Source: Ignavibacteria bacterium UBA2333 (lineage in GTDB: Bacteria; Bacteroidota; Ignavibacteria; Kapaibacteriales; Kapaibacteriaceae). Taken from it: 37,091 bases of DNA. The position numbers and the translations under genes were made by a program. Shown here piece after piece: positions 24,586-32,020 of the stretch (position 1 is the stretch's first letter; each line of letters starts with the position of its first letter). The stretch spans positions 1 to 37,091 of the forward strand of contig DDUR01000021.1 of assembly GCA_002344895.1 (NCBI GenBank). Reading direction: 5' to 3'. The notes under the pieces are model-generated. The model saw nothing but the letters and a program-made list of their open reading frames with translations. It was not told where the DNA came from and ran no database searches.

Positions 24586-24978
24586 ATGAACCCTAAAGTA
24601 GTCGTCACGTCGCTTACAGCACTTGCACATGAAACCCGACTTTCCATCTTCCGGATGCTCGTACAGGCTGGCCAGGAAGGATTGACAGTCGGTACTATCG
24701 GCGATGCGATCAGGATACCTCCTGCGTCACTCTCCTTCCACCTGAAGGAGTTGTCCATAGCCGGACTCGTGGACGTCCGTCGCTCGGGAAGGTATCTGTA
24801 CTACTCCGCCGAATACATGACGATGAACGGTTTGATCTCCTACCTGACGGAGAACTGCTGTGCGAATGGCACCTGTGATCCATCTTGTGAAGCAGGTATG
24901 GTCAAGCGTGTGAAAGCTGAGAAGACCAAGTCCGAGGTTAGGAAATCCACACGAACGGTTCCAAGGAAACAGGTATGA
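24586..24978 (+). CDS. arsR: ArsR-family repressor 2
   Basis: This 130-residue paralogue of the protein at 13418 shares the same winged helix (AHETRLSIFRMLVQAGQEG, PPASLSFHLKELSIAGLVDVRRSGRY) and the same C-terminal cluster C91, C92, C97, C101 (ENCCANGTCDPSC). It differs mainly in the N-terminal residues, at position 39 (Gly for Cys) and in the basic tail. With nearly identical operators the two repressors probably cross-regulate. Its stop overlaps ynfA by four bases. It likely controls both the downstream genes and the divergent czc-type operon. Confidence 0.9.
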   Translation: MNPKVVVTSLTALAHETRLSIFRMLVQAGQEGLTVGTIGDAIRIPPASLSFHLKELSIAGLVDVRRSGRYLYYSAEYMTMNGLISYLTENCCANGTCDPSCEAGMVKRVKAEKTKSEVRKSTRTVPRKQV

Positions 24979-25304
24979 CTTCACTGTCCATACCGTTGTT
25001 CGTACTGGCTGGTCTCTGTGAAATCGGTGGTGGATACCTGGTGTGGCTGTGGCTCAAGGAGGGGAAGTCACCTTTACTCGGAGTGCTCGGAGTCATCATC
25101 CTTGCAGGCTATGGAGTTGTGGCCACATGGCAGCCTGCGGGCTTCGGACGTACTTATGCAACCTACGGAGGTGTCTTCGTCATCATGTCCATTCTTTGGG
25201 GATGGTGGGTCGATGGACTTCGACCAGACGTGTACGATGTGGTCGGAAGCGTGATCGTTCTTGTGGGCGTAGCAATCATCTTCTTTACTCCGAGAGTCTC
25301 CTGA
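24975..25304 (+). CDS. ynfA: YnfA/UPF0060 family small membrane protein
   Basis: This 109-residue protein has four transmembrane helices. The signature is LAGLCEIGGGYLVWLWLKEGKS at the start, then ATWQPAGFGRTYATYGGVFV and WGWWVDGLRPDVYDVVGSVIVLVGV. UPF0060 proteins are related to small multidrug resistance transporters. They are often found in arsenic or mercury islands, but no substrate is proven. It overlaps arsR2 by four bases and is followed after one base by a lipoprotein gene, so it is part of the arsR2 operon. Confidence 0.9.
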   Translation: MTSLSIPLFVLAGLCEIGGGYLVWLWLKEGKSPLLGVLGVIILAGYGVVATWQPAGFGRTYATYGGVFVIMSILWGWWVDGLRPDVYDVVGSVIVLVGVAIIFFTPRVS

Positions 25305-25305
25305 C

Positions 25306-25725
25306 ATGAAGTCTGCCCTCCTTCTCTTCCTTGCGGTGATGCTCGTGGCCTGTACAGGTCAACATGACGAACACATGGATGTTTCGAAATCCAATACCCC
25401 CGATACTCCCGCAACGAAGGATACGGATTCCGTACTCGCATGTACGCTAACCAGCTCCGAACTCCAACAGCGGAAGGAGACAGTGCTCGCATCGTTGAAG
25501 AAAGCAGTTCTGGAACGGAAAGAATTGCAAGATGGCTTTACGTTCAGGTTCGATGGCAAGGACGATATGCTCGATCAACTCACGGAGTTCGTGAAGTCTG
25601 AACGGTCATGTTGTAGCTTCTTCAAATTCCGTTTGACGATCGACGGAAATTCGAAGAGTATCTGGTTGGACATTACTGGACCAGAAGGTGCCAAAGCTTT
25701 CGTTACCGAAGAATTGAAGTTGTAA
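25306..25725 (+). CDS. Lipoprotein with conserved CC-F motif domain
   Basis: This 139-residue protein has a lipoprotein signal (LAVMLVACTG). The mature domain runs ACTLTSSELQQRKETVLASL, then FTFRFDGKDDMLDQLTEFVKSERSCCSFFKFRLTI, then IWLDITGPEGAKAFV. The 'ERxCCxFFxFxL...WLxITGP' pattern occurs in small proteins linked to mercury and arsenic resistance genes, usually without a named function. The vicinal cysteines suggest thiophilic metal or metalloid binding at the membrane. It starts one base after the ynfA stop. Confidence 0.65.
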   Translation: MKSALLLFLAVMLVACTGQHDEHMDVSKSNTPDTPATKDTDSVLACTLTSSELQQRKETVLASLKKAVLERKELQDGFTFRFDGKDDMLDQLTEFVKSERSCCSFFKFRLTIDGNSKSIWLDITGPEGAKAFVTEELKL

Positions 25726-25800
25726 AGACAATGCCCGGCTGGGGCTGTAGAAATGGACGATGAGGACAGATTTCTCAACCAAACAATATGGAGGAACATC

Positions 25801-26133
25801 ATGAATACAGGTATCCGTTTATTCATCGGCCTATTGCTCATGCTGCCGATGACAGCCATAGCTGTCGAACAAACCGTAACGCTCAATGTCAATGGTCGGT
25901 GTGGTTCGTGCAAGAAACGCATCGAGAAAGCTGCCGGAAGTGTGCAAGGAGTGAAGGAAGCTTCGTGGGATAAGAAGAAGAAAGTTCTTAAGGCTGTCTA
26001 CGACGATGCAAAAACCAATACCGATGCAATCACTACGGCGATCCTCAGTGTCGGCTACGATGTAGATACCCTCAAGGGTTCTCAGGAAGCATATGACAAG
26101 CTGCCGGAATGCTGCCAGTACCGTGAAGAGTGA
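25801..26133 (+). CDS. Exported heavy-metal-associated (HMA) domain protein
   Basis: The product is 110 residues from ATG 25801, chosen for its TGGAGGAAC ribosome site and the signal peptide MNTGIRLFIGLLLMLPMTAIA. The mature part is one ferredoxin-like HMA domain. The metal motif is GRCGSC (C34, C37), and the rest of the fold is visible in KKRIEKAAGSVQGVKEASWD and ITTAILSVGYDVDTL. A C-terminal LPECCQYREE adds two cysteines. It is a likely periplasmic metal carrier or scavenger, similar to MerP in size and place. Confidence 0.85.
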   Translation: MNTGIRLFIGLLLMLPMTAIAVEQTVTLNVNGRCGSCKKRIEKAAGSVQGVKEASWDKKKKVLKAVYDDAKTNTDAITTAILSVGYDVDTLKGSQEAYDKLPECCQYREE

Positions 26134-26169
26134 GGTACGCACTACAATTTGGAAAAATGAAAGCACGCC

Positions 26170-26790
26170 ATGATAGCTGAGGATCGCCGAGCCCACTGGA
26201 ATCGGGTCTATTCAACCAAAGCAGAAAAGGAACGAAGCTGGTACCAATCGTACCCTATGACGTCAATGGAGATTGTGCAGTCGTTGAATCTTCCAAAGGA
26301 TGCAGCCATCCTTGATGTCGGTGGTGGTGACAGCTACTTCGTTGATGCTCTGCTCGATGCAGGATATACCAACCTCTGGGTATTGGACATTTCAGCGCAG
26401 GCCATTTCCAATGCTCAACAGCGATTGGGAACTCGGGCACTGGACGTGCATTGGATCATCAGTGATGTCCTGGACTTTAATCCCGAAGTACAATTCGCAT
26501 TCTGGCATGACCGTGCGGCATTCCACTTCCTGGTAGACTCCACTGAAGTTGAACGTTATGTTTCGCTTGCCGAACGTGTGATCTTAGAAGGTGGGCACCT
26601 AATGGTAGGAACGTTCTCGGACAAGGGTCCAAAGCGATGCAGCGGTCTTGATATTCAACAATACGCTGAAGCATCCATGGTGCGGGTGTTCAATCAGGGA
26701 TTCAACTGCCGCTGGTACAGGGAGGAGGATCACCATACTCCCTTTGACACCACACAGAATTTCCTGTTCGGCTGCTTTGAAAGAACATAA
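26170..26790 (+). CDS. Class I SAM-dependent methyltransferase
   Basis: This 206-residue protein contains the SAM site in AAILDVGGGDSYFVDALLDAG, followed by LWVLDISAQAISNAQQRL and WIISDVLDF. The end reads HHTPFDTTQNFLFGCFER. It lacks the three conserved cysteines of ArsM, so arsenite methylation is not supported. Related enzymes often accompany CDF-like transporter genes in Bacteroidota. Its stop overlaps the transporter start (TAATG), so the two are coupled. The substrate is unknown. Confidence 0.8.
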   Translation: MIAEDRRAHWNRVYSTKAEKERSWYQSYPMTSMEIVQSLNLPKDAAILDVGGGDSYFVDALLDAGYTNLWVLDISAQAISNAQQRLGTRALDVHWIISDVLDFNPEVQFAFWHDRAAFHFLVDSTEVERYVSLAERVILEGGHLMVGTFSDKGPKRCSGLDIQQYAEASMVRVFNQGFNCRWYREEDHHTPFDTTQNFLFGCFERT

Positions 26791-27491
26791 TGATTACAGT
26801 ACAAAAAACTACAGCTTCGCAATTATCTGCCGCAACGATTGCAGGAAGAAGAGTGCAACTCTATCGGATGGCACGGCTGCTGGCACTCTTCACGATCGCC
26901 TACAACCTCATCGAAGGATTGATTTCAACCGTCCTCGGGTTTCAGGATGAAACGTTAGCCCTCTTCGGCTTCGGCCTGGATAGCTTCATCGAGACCATCT
27001 CTGGTGTTGGCGTCCTTGTCATGATCCGAAGGTTGGAACGGACAGCAGGAACTTCGACAAGTACCGAACGAACGGAATTCGAGAAAACGGCCTTGAGGAT
27101 TACCGGCTGGTCATTCTACGGGTTGAGTGCGATGCTCGCAGTAACCACTGTTCTCAATGTCGTCACGGGCAAGGTACCCGAATCCACGTTCTGGGGAGTG
27201 GTTATTGCCTGTATCTCGATCGCCGTGATGACAGTTCTTGTGTTGGCCAAGAAGAGGGTCGGTAAGGCTCTTGGAAGTATCCCAATCATCGCGGATGCCA
27301 ACTGTACACTCGTCTGTGTATACATGAGCATCGTGATGCTGATCTCGGCTTTCGTATACGAATCAACGCACTTTATCTATGCTGATGCCATTGGGGCTCT
27401 CGGAATCCTGTGGTTCAGTATCAAGGAGGGTAGGGAATGTTTCGAGAAGGTCAAGGGTCATGAGTGTGGCTGTGAAAGCTCTTGTGGATAG
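26790..27491 (+). CDS. CDF-like cation transporter (island copy)
   Basis: This 233-residue membrane protein has about six segments. Conserved acidic residues lie in the helices: DETLALFGFGLDSFIETISGVG and IADANCTLVCVYMSI. The C terminus ends in a Cys/His tail (KGHECGCESSCG). It resembles the cation-diffusion-facilitator membrane domain without the usual cytoplasmic domain. A close paralogue, with the same tail and large blocks of identical sequence, lies at 34969-35640 outside the island. It is the last gene of the arsR2 operon. Confidence 0.8.
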   Translation: MITVQKTTASQLSAATIAGRRVQLYRMARLLALFTIAYNLIEGLISTVLGFQDETLALFGFGLDSFIETISGVGVLVMIRRLERTAGTSTSTERTEFEKTALRITGWSFYGLSAMLAVTTVLNVVTGKVPESTFWGVVIACISIAVMTVLVLAKKRVGKALGSIPIIADANCTLVCVYMSIVMLISAFVYESTHFIYADAIGALGILWFSIKEGRECFEKVKGHECGCESSCG

Positions 27492-27501
27492 ATACCTAGG
27501 G

Positions 27502-28143
27502 TCAGGTACGGCTGTGCAAGACCGTAATCTCACCCCTGAGCTTCAACGCCTCCGCTCTTGATCGAACGCCTAGTTTGTCGTAAATGACACTGACATAGTT
27601 TTTCACTGTACCAACGGTCAGCCGGAGATCGGAAGCGATCTCTCCGTTCGTGTGATCCAGAAGTTGGAGGATGTGGAGTTCACGCTCAGTAAGAAGATGG
27701 TTGTAGGCCATGACGCGCCGTTTGAGGTACAGAGCTGCAACCATGGGACTGAGCCAGAACCCATGACATCCATTCCGAATCCATGCACAAATGTCCACGA
27801 ACGCTTGAGGATGGTCATCCTTTGAGATGGCACCATGTGTCATCGCTTCAAGGGTTTCTCCGAGGAGCATGGCCTTGTTGTCCGTCAACATGATGATGGT
27901 CAATGCCGGGAATTCAGTGCGGATCGTAGCGATCATTCCCATCCCGTTTCCATCCGCGTAGAAGGCGTGGGCATCAAGCAGGACCATGCTGAAGTGCTGT
28001 CCTTTGAGAGCTACGAGTCCGTCCGTCATCGTCGGGACATGCTTCACAAACCCAATAGCGTTATCCTCTAAGGTTGTGCGGAGTGCATAACAGAGGATGG
28101 GCTGAGGACAGACGATAAGAACTGCTGATGTATTCGGGGTCAT
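27502..28143 (-). CDS. LuxR-type response regulator with degenerate receiver
   Basis: The product is 213 residues from ATG 28143, where the family sequence begins; the longer frame carries an unrelated leader. Receiver domain, residues 5-125: phosphoacceptor D57 in VLLDAHA, T87 in MLTD and K108 in ISKDD are present. The acidic pair after strand 1 is replaced by C12-P13 (LIVCPQP for the usual VDDHP), so Mg-dependent phosphorylation is doubtful. The LuxR HTH at 148-206 is intact (LTERELHILQLL, NGEIASDL, TVKNYVSVIYDKLGV). No histidine kinase gene is nearby. It overlaps the upstream 80-residue gene by four bases. Confidence 0.8.
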   Translation of the reverse strand: MTPNTSAVLIVCPQPILCYALRTTLEDNAIGFVKHVPTMTDGLVALKGQHFSMVLLDAHAFYADGNGMGMIATIRTEFPALTIIMLTDNKAMLLGETLEAMTHGAISKDDHPQAFVDICAWIRNGCHGFWLSPMVAALYLKRRVMAYNHLLTERELHILQLLDHTNGEIASDLRLTVGTVKNYVSVIYDKLGVRSRAEALKLRGEITVLHSRT

Positions 28144-28382
28144 GGCTGGCTGTATGATGGAATGGATTCCTCTACCTTTCTGATAGCTTCTGCCACAGCG
28201 AGCATCACATGCACAGTCCTGTGGACTTTGATAGCCTGAAACACGCTCCGACGCCCACCCCTGTAGCCAAGATCGGCACCGACCTTTGAGAGAACGCCCC
28301 TGTAGGGATTGGTTCGGAAACAGGTGCCATCCATCAGATCGCAGAGAGCCTTGAAGTTGCCCGGAGGTTCGTTCGCACTCAC
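28140..28382 (-). CDS. Hypothetical small protein in a regulator cluster
   Basis: This 80-residue basic protein (SKVGADLGYRGGRRSVFQAIKVHRTVHVMLAVAEAIRKVEESI) has no recognised domain. Four-base overlaps with both the gene before and the gene after (ATGA type) argue that it is real and translationally coupled. Its neighbours are an HTH protein and a LuxR-type regulator. Confidence 0.5.
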   Translation of the reverse strand: MSANEPPGNFKALCDLMDGTCFRTNPYRGVLSKVGADLGYRGGRRSVFQAIKVHRTVHVMLAVAEAIRKVEESIPSYSQP

Positions 28383-28720
28383 GAGATACCTGAGAGTACT
28401 CTACCGATGACGTCGTGGACGTAAGCCAATCCGCCAACGAACTCCTCTGACTCCGAGGGAAGCTTGGAAGCATAGTCCATGGCCCGCTTCGCCTCCTGAC
28501 GTAGATGGTTCCGGACGTACATGTCGAGGACCAAAGGAAGGCGTTCCTCTACAAGGACGAACGATCTGAGAACGCGGTCGTATGAGATCGGAGCACCGAG
28601 TACATGTGTGAGATATTCCAGATCACGCGCAACAGTCCGTGCGGATACCTGAAGGTCCTCAGCAACTGAGGCTACGGTTACCCGTTTCCCGAGCTGGAGA
28701 AGCTCAACGATCCTTCCCAT
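28379..28720 (-). CDS. DeoR/YafY-like helix-turn-helix protein
   Basis: The product is 113 residues from ATG 28720. The first 60 residues match the HTH_11 domain of DeoR/YafY regulators (MGRIVELLQLGKRVTVASVAEDLQVSARTVARDLEYLTHVLGAPISYD). The usual WYL or sugar-binding domain is missing; instead there is a short helical tail (LVLDMYVRNHLRQEAKRAMDYASKL). The frame is open upstream to 28855, so a start as early as that cannot be excluded, but the HTH family begins at the chosen Met. It heads a three-gene overlapping cluster. Confidence 0.65.
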   Translation of the reverse strand: MGRIVELLQLGKRVTVASVAEDLQVSARTVARDLEYLTHVLGAPISYDRVLRSFVLVEERLPLVLDMYVRNHLRQEAKRAMDYASKLPSESEEFVGGLAYVHDVIGRVLSGIS

Positions 28721-28938
28721 GCGGTATAGGGCCGGTCTGGATACTATGGTACCGGTTGTTCTCACCAGTACCCGAAGAGTCTCGATACGAGTCGCCTGCC
28801 ACCTCTGAAGAAGAGCGGAAGAATGAAACAGGCGACCATGAGCCCTGCCCACCAACCAATGAACAGACAGTACACGGGATGGAAGCGGCGAACTTCGTTG
28901 TAGCCAACAACCTGATAGACCGGGCGCATGGTCATGGC

Positions 28939-29736
28939 TTACTTCCTCGAATCTTGATCGAGAATCCGTTGAGCCGGACGCTTGGCCATCGTGAGAAAGA
29001 AGGACATCGAAGAAACCATGTCGCGGTCACCACGAAGGACGTTGTCAATCTCCTGGCCATCGAGATTCACGAGTTTCAGAGCGGACTTGGAGAGGTCTTC
29101 GAGGTCGGAAGCGCGGGCATCGGTACAGGGGCCGGAAATCTTGGTCTTGAGGTACGTCAGGTACAGACTTCTGGCCTCATCGTAGTATGAGCGTCTCTTC
29201 TCGTCCATGAACTTCCTGAAGGTAGTGGTAGCCAAGAGGAACAACTCCGCAGAGCGAGCCAACCGCTTGCAGGAAGAGGTGACCGATGGAAGGAAGGTCA
29301 ACCACGAGGAGGTCTTCGAGCCCGCGGGCGTCAGCTTCAACTCCACGACCGATCCTGTATCCGGAAGGATGAAGGACATACGAGTGATGAGGGAGTCCTT
29401 CGGGGCGATACTGGCTCTTTGTACCTGAGGGGCTCCGGGGTGCATGGAAGTGAAGAACAAAGCCCTGTCGTTCTTGCCGAGACGGACGGCGAAGCTGCCG
29501 GGACCGATCTCGATCGGAGCCTTGCCCGAATTTCCTACGACGATCTCGATGTCGAGCCGGGACCGGCCCTTCACGAAGTCTGACGTATCAAATTTCCACG
29601 TGACTATCCTCAGATGCAGCCATGCACCCTTTCCCAGGGCTGAACGGAGGTTGAGGGTGTCGGAGAAATCGGCATGGGCCGCCGTCGTAAGTACTAATAA
29701 CACGAGGAAGTAAGCTACTGCGGAGAAATTCTTCAT
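28939..29736 (-). CDS. Exported protein of unknown function
   Basis: The product is 265 residues from ATG 29736, giving the signal peptide MKNFSAVAYFLVLLVLTTAAHA; ATG 29754 is six residues earlier and also possible. Residues about 30-150 look like an immunoglobulin-like, DUF4352-type sandwich (WLHLRIVTWKFD, SRLDIEIVVGNSGKAPIEIG, SFAVRL). The C-terminal half is helical (KFMDEKRRSYYDEARSLYLTYL). It is divergent from the XRE gene that starts the Thoeris operon and shares its promoter region. No function is assigned. Confidence 0.65.
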   Translation of the reverse strand: MKNFSAVAYFLVLLVLTTAAHADFSDTLNLRSALGKGAWLHLRIVTWKFDTSDFVKGRSRLDIEIVVGNSGKAPIEIGPGSFAVRLGKNDRALFFTSMHPGAPQVQRASIAPKDSLITRMSFILPDTGSVVELKLTPAGSKTSSWLTFLPSVTSSCKRLARSAELFLLATTTFRKFMDEKRRSYYDEARSLYLTYLKTKISGPCTDARASDLEDLSKSALKLVNLDGQEIDNVLRGDRDMVSSMSFFLTMAKRPAQRILDQDSRK

Positions 29737-29759
29737 AACAGTCTTCAAATTCATGAAAC

Positions 29760-29775
29760 TTGTCCGATCAGACAA
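29760..29775. promoter_or_regulatory. Operator between the exported-protein gene and the Thoeris operon
   Basis: TTGTCCGATCAGACAA is a 16-base palindrome with one mismatched pair, 35 bases upstream of the XRE start at 29811. It is a likely autoregulatory site for that XRE protein. Confidence 0.55.
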
Positions 29776-29810
29776 ATGGCTGTGTGGCAAAGATAGCGAC
29801 CATTGCCGCA

Positions 29811-30032
29811 ATGCCAAATGTTCATGAATTACTCGCTAATAACCTCCGTAAATACCGACAGGAGCAAGGACTTACACAGGAGCAGCTTGCCGCAAAGTCC
29901 GGCGTTGCTTCTGAATACATTTCAAGGTTAGAGGCAGGGAAGAGGAATCCGACTGTGGCCATTGTGGAGAAGCTGGCGAAAGCACTACAAGTATCAGTTG
30001 ATAGGCTATTAATGGAGATGGAAAATCTATAG
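29811..30032 (+). CDS. XRE-family regulator of the Thoeris operon
   Basis: The product is 73 residues from ATG 29811 (MPNVHELLANNLRKYRQEQG); an earlier in-frame start at 29760 would overlap the operator. It is almost entirely one Cro/C1 HTH: LTQEQLAAKSGVASEYISRLEAGKRNPT, then VEKLAKALQVSVDRLL. It ends 18 bases before thsA, in the same direction, so it probably controls expression of the defence genes through the palindrome at 29760-29775. The surrounding sequence is visibly AT-richer than the metal block. Confidence 0.85.
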   Translation: MPNVHELLANNLRKYRQEQGLTQEQLAAKSGVASEYISRLEAGKRNPTVAIVEKLAKALQVSVDRLLMEMENL

Positions 30033-30050
30033 AATTTCCAATTTGCAGTT

Positions 30051-31499
30051 ATGACTCAAGCGGTATTGAAAGAGAGATTCTTACGTGAATACGGACGTGA
30101 GCTTGTTGAACGAAAGGCCATGCTATTTGTAGGTGCAGGACTCTCCATTCCAGCAGGGTTTGTTGACTGGCGTAATCTTCTCAGAGAATTGGCCAGCGAC
30201 CTAGGGCTTGACGTAGACAAGGAAATGGACCTACTATCAGTGGCGCAGTTTCATAAGAACACAAATGAAAGCAGGCATAAAATTGACCAGACACTGATAG
30301 ACGAATTCTCACGGAAATCACAATTAACACGAAATCACGAGCTCATTGCCAGTCTACCTGTTTCAACCGTTTGGACAACGAATTATGACACGCTATTAGA
30401 GAAGGCATTTGAAGGCATAGGTAGACGTCCAGACGTAAAACACACCAAAGAACACTTAAGCAAACGCGTTCGGGGCGCAGACGTAACCGTCTACAAGATG
30501 CACGGAGATGTTAGTATGCCGCATGAAGCAGTACTGACACGTGATGACTACGAAGAGTATGATTTGAAACGGGGCCTGTTTTCTGAGAAGCTGCAAGGAG
30601 ACCTTGTATCCGACACCTTTCTATTCCTAGGATTCAGCTTTACTGATCCGAACATAGATTTTATCCTACGACGTATACGCATTCTGCTTGGAGCTAATAG
30701 AAGAACACACTTCTGTGTCATGAAGAAGCCGGATGAACCGACAGAGCAATCGGGTGAAGGTAAAGCCAATCATGAGTATGAAGTCAGAAGGCTAGAATTG
30801 CGGATGCAAGACCTCAAACGATATGGCATTCTGACAGTATTAGTCGATGACTACGGTGAAATCCAAGAACTACTTCTTGAATTGAACCGAATAAGTCATC
30901 AGCGTGAGGTGTTCATTTCAGGAAGTGCATATGATTACTCGCCATTGGGTGAAGAAATTATCCAAGACCTATCACGAGCCTTAGGGCGAGAGCTCATTCA
31001 AAATAACTTGAATATCATCAGTGGATTTGGACTAGGGATTGGTGAACGAGTGTTGGTTGGAGCCATGGAAGCTATATATTCTGGAGAAGCGACAGCTATT
31101 GATGACCGAATACTTATAAGGCCATTTCCTCAGAGCTATCCAATTGGTGTGAGCCGCGAAGAGATGTGGGAGAAGTACAGACAGGATATGATTGGGCAAG
31201 CTGGTCATGTTGTATTTATCGCAGGTAACAAACTTGATAGCACAGGAAATGTAGCTCAAGCCAATGGCGTTCAACGCGAATTTGAAATCGCTAAGCAGCA
31301 TGGGAAAACCCTCATCCCGATCGGAGCCTCTGGGCATGTTGCAGCAGAACTGTGGGATGAAGTATATGCTAATCGAGAGCAGTACTTTCAGAGGGTTGAC
31401 GTTACACAAGAACTTGAGAACTTGAACAACGCAACACTTTCGGTCGCTGCATACGTAGCAGCCATTGTTGCAATCATTCACAAAGTGAACAATAGGTGA
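30051..31499 (+). CDS. thsA: Thoeris ThsA, SIR2-SLOG NADase effector
   Basis: This 482-residue protein is close in length to characterised ThsA. The SIR2 domain (about 15-275) has the NAD-site GAGLS (28-32), TTNYD (109-113, catalytic-type N111) and KMHGD (H151), one residue away from N112/H152 of Bacillus cereus ThsA. The SLOG domain (about 286-480) begins REVFISGSAYDYSPLGEEI and has IISGFGLGIGERV. R377 and K394 lie where the cyclic-ADP-ribose-binding residues are expected. On phage infection ThsB makes a cyclic ADP-ribose isomer that binds SLOG and turns on NAD degradation, causing abortive infection. Type I Thoeris; thsB starts four bases on. Confidence 0.95.
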   Translation: MTQAVLKERFLREYGRELVERKAMLFVGAGLSIPAGFVDWRNLLRELASDLGLDVDKEMDLLSVAQFHKNTNESRHKIDQTLIDEFSRKSQLTRNHELIASLPVSTVWTTNYDTLLEKAFEGIGRRPDVKHTKEHLSKRVRGADVTVYKMHGDVSMPHEAVLTRDDYEEYDLKRGLFSEKLQGDLVSDTFLFLGFSFTDPNIDFILRRIRILLGANRRTHFCVMKKPDEPTEQSGEGKANHEYEVRRLELRMQDLKRYGILTVLVDDYGEIQELLLELNRISHQREVFISGSAYDYSPLGEEIIQDLSRALGRELIQNNLNIISGFGLGIGERVLVGAMEAIYSGEATAIDDRILIRPFPQSYPIGVSREEMWEKYRQDMIGQAGHVVFIAGNKLDSTGNVAQANGVQREFEIAKQHGKTLIPIGASGHVAAELWDEVYANREQYFQRVDVTQELENLNNATLSVAAYVAAIVAIIHKVNNR

Positions 31500-31503
31500 T
31501 CAT

Positions 31504-32007
31504 ATGGCAAGAAAGGCATTTTACAGTTTCCATTTCGAACCGGATAATTGGAGAGCTTCACAGGTGCGAAACATGGGAGTAGTCGAGGGTAATGTCCCAG
31601 TATCCGACAACAGTTGGGAGGCTGTGAAGCGTGGAGGTGATGCGAGTATAAAGCGGTGGATTGATGGCCAGCTTGATGGTAGAACATGTGTAATAGTGCT
31701 TGTTGGATCGGCAACTGCGGGACGAAAGTGGATTAACTACGAGATTCAAAATGGATGGAATCTCGGGAAAGGAGTAGTCGGAATTCATGTGCACAAGCTG
31801 AAGGATAAAAATGGAAACCAATCCAGAATTGGAGTTAATCCATTCGCACAGTTTACACTAGATGTGAATGGAGTTAAGAAACCTCTAAGTACATACGTAA
31901 AATGCTACAATCCTTCGCCTTCAGATAGCAAGGATGTTTACAATTTTATCAGTAAAAATCTTGCGGCTTGGGTTGAAGAAGCAATCTTGATTCGAAAACA
32001 ATGCTGA
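31504..32007 (+). CDS. thsB: Thoeris ThsB, TIR-like cyclic nucleotide synthase
   Basis: This 167-residue protein has the TIR-like DUF1863/MTH538 fold of ThsB: MARKAFYSFHFEPDNWRASQVRN, PVSDNSWEAVKRGGDASIKRWID, TCVIVLVGSATAGRKWINYEI and GVVGIHVHKLKDKNG. E80 in KWINYE is the expected catalytic glutamate. It senses phage and converts NAD to a cyclic ADP-ribose isomer that activates ThsA. Only one thsB is present. It lies between thsA and a HEPN-motif gene, with gaps of 4 and 13 bases. Confidence 0.95.
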   Translation: MARKAFYSFHFEPDNWRASQVRNMGVVEGNVPVSDNSWEAVKRGGDASIKRWIDGQLDGRTCVIVLVGSATAGRKWINYEIQNGWNLGKGVVGIHVHKLKDKNGNQSRIGVNPFAQFTLDVNGVKKPLSTYVKCYNPSPSDSKDVYNFISKNLAAWVEEAILIRKQC

Positions 32008-32020
32008 GCATCTGCTGCTA

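Noticed and set aside
26170..26790. ArsM arsenite methyltransferase
   Set aside because: The protein has a SAM site but lacks the conserved cysteines required for ArsM; it is kept as an unspecified methyltransferase.
28639..29190. Plus-strand open frame of 183 codons
   Set aside because: It spans two minus-strand genes in a GC-rich stretch and encodes no recognisable domain.
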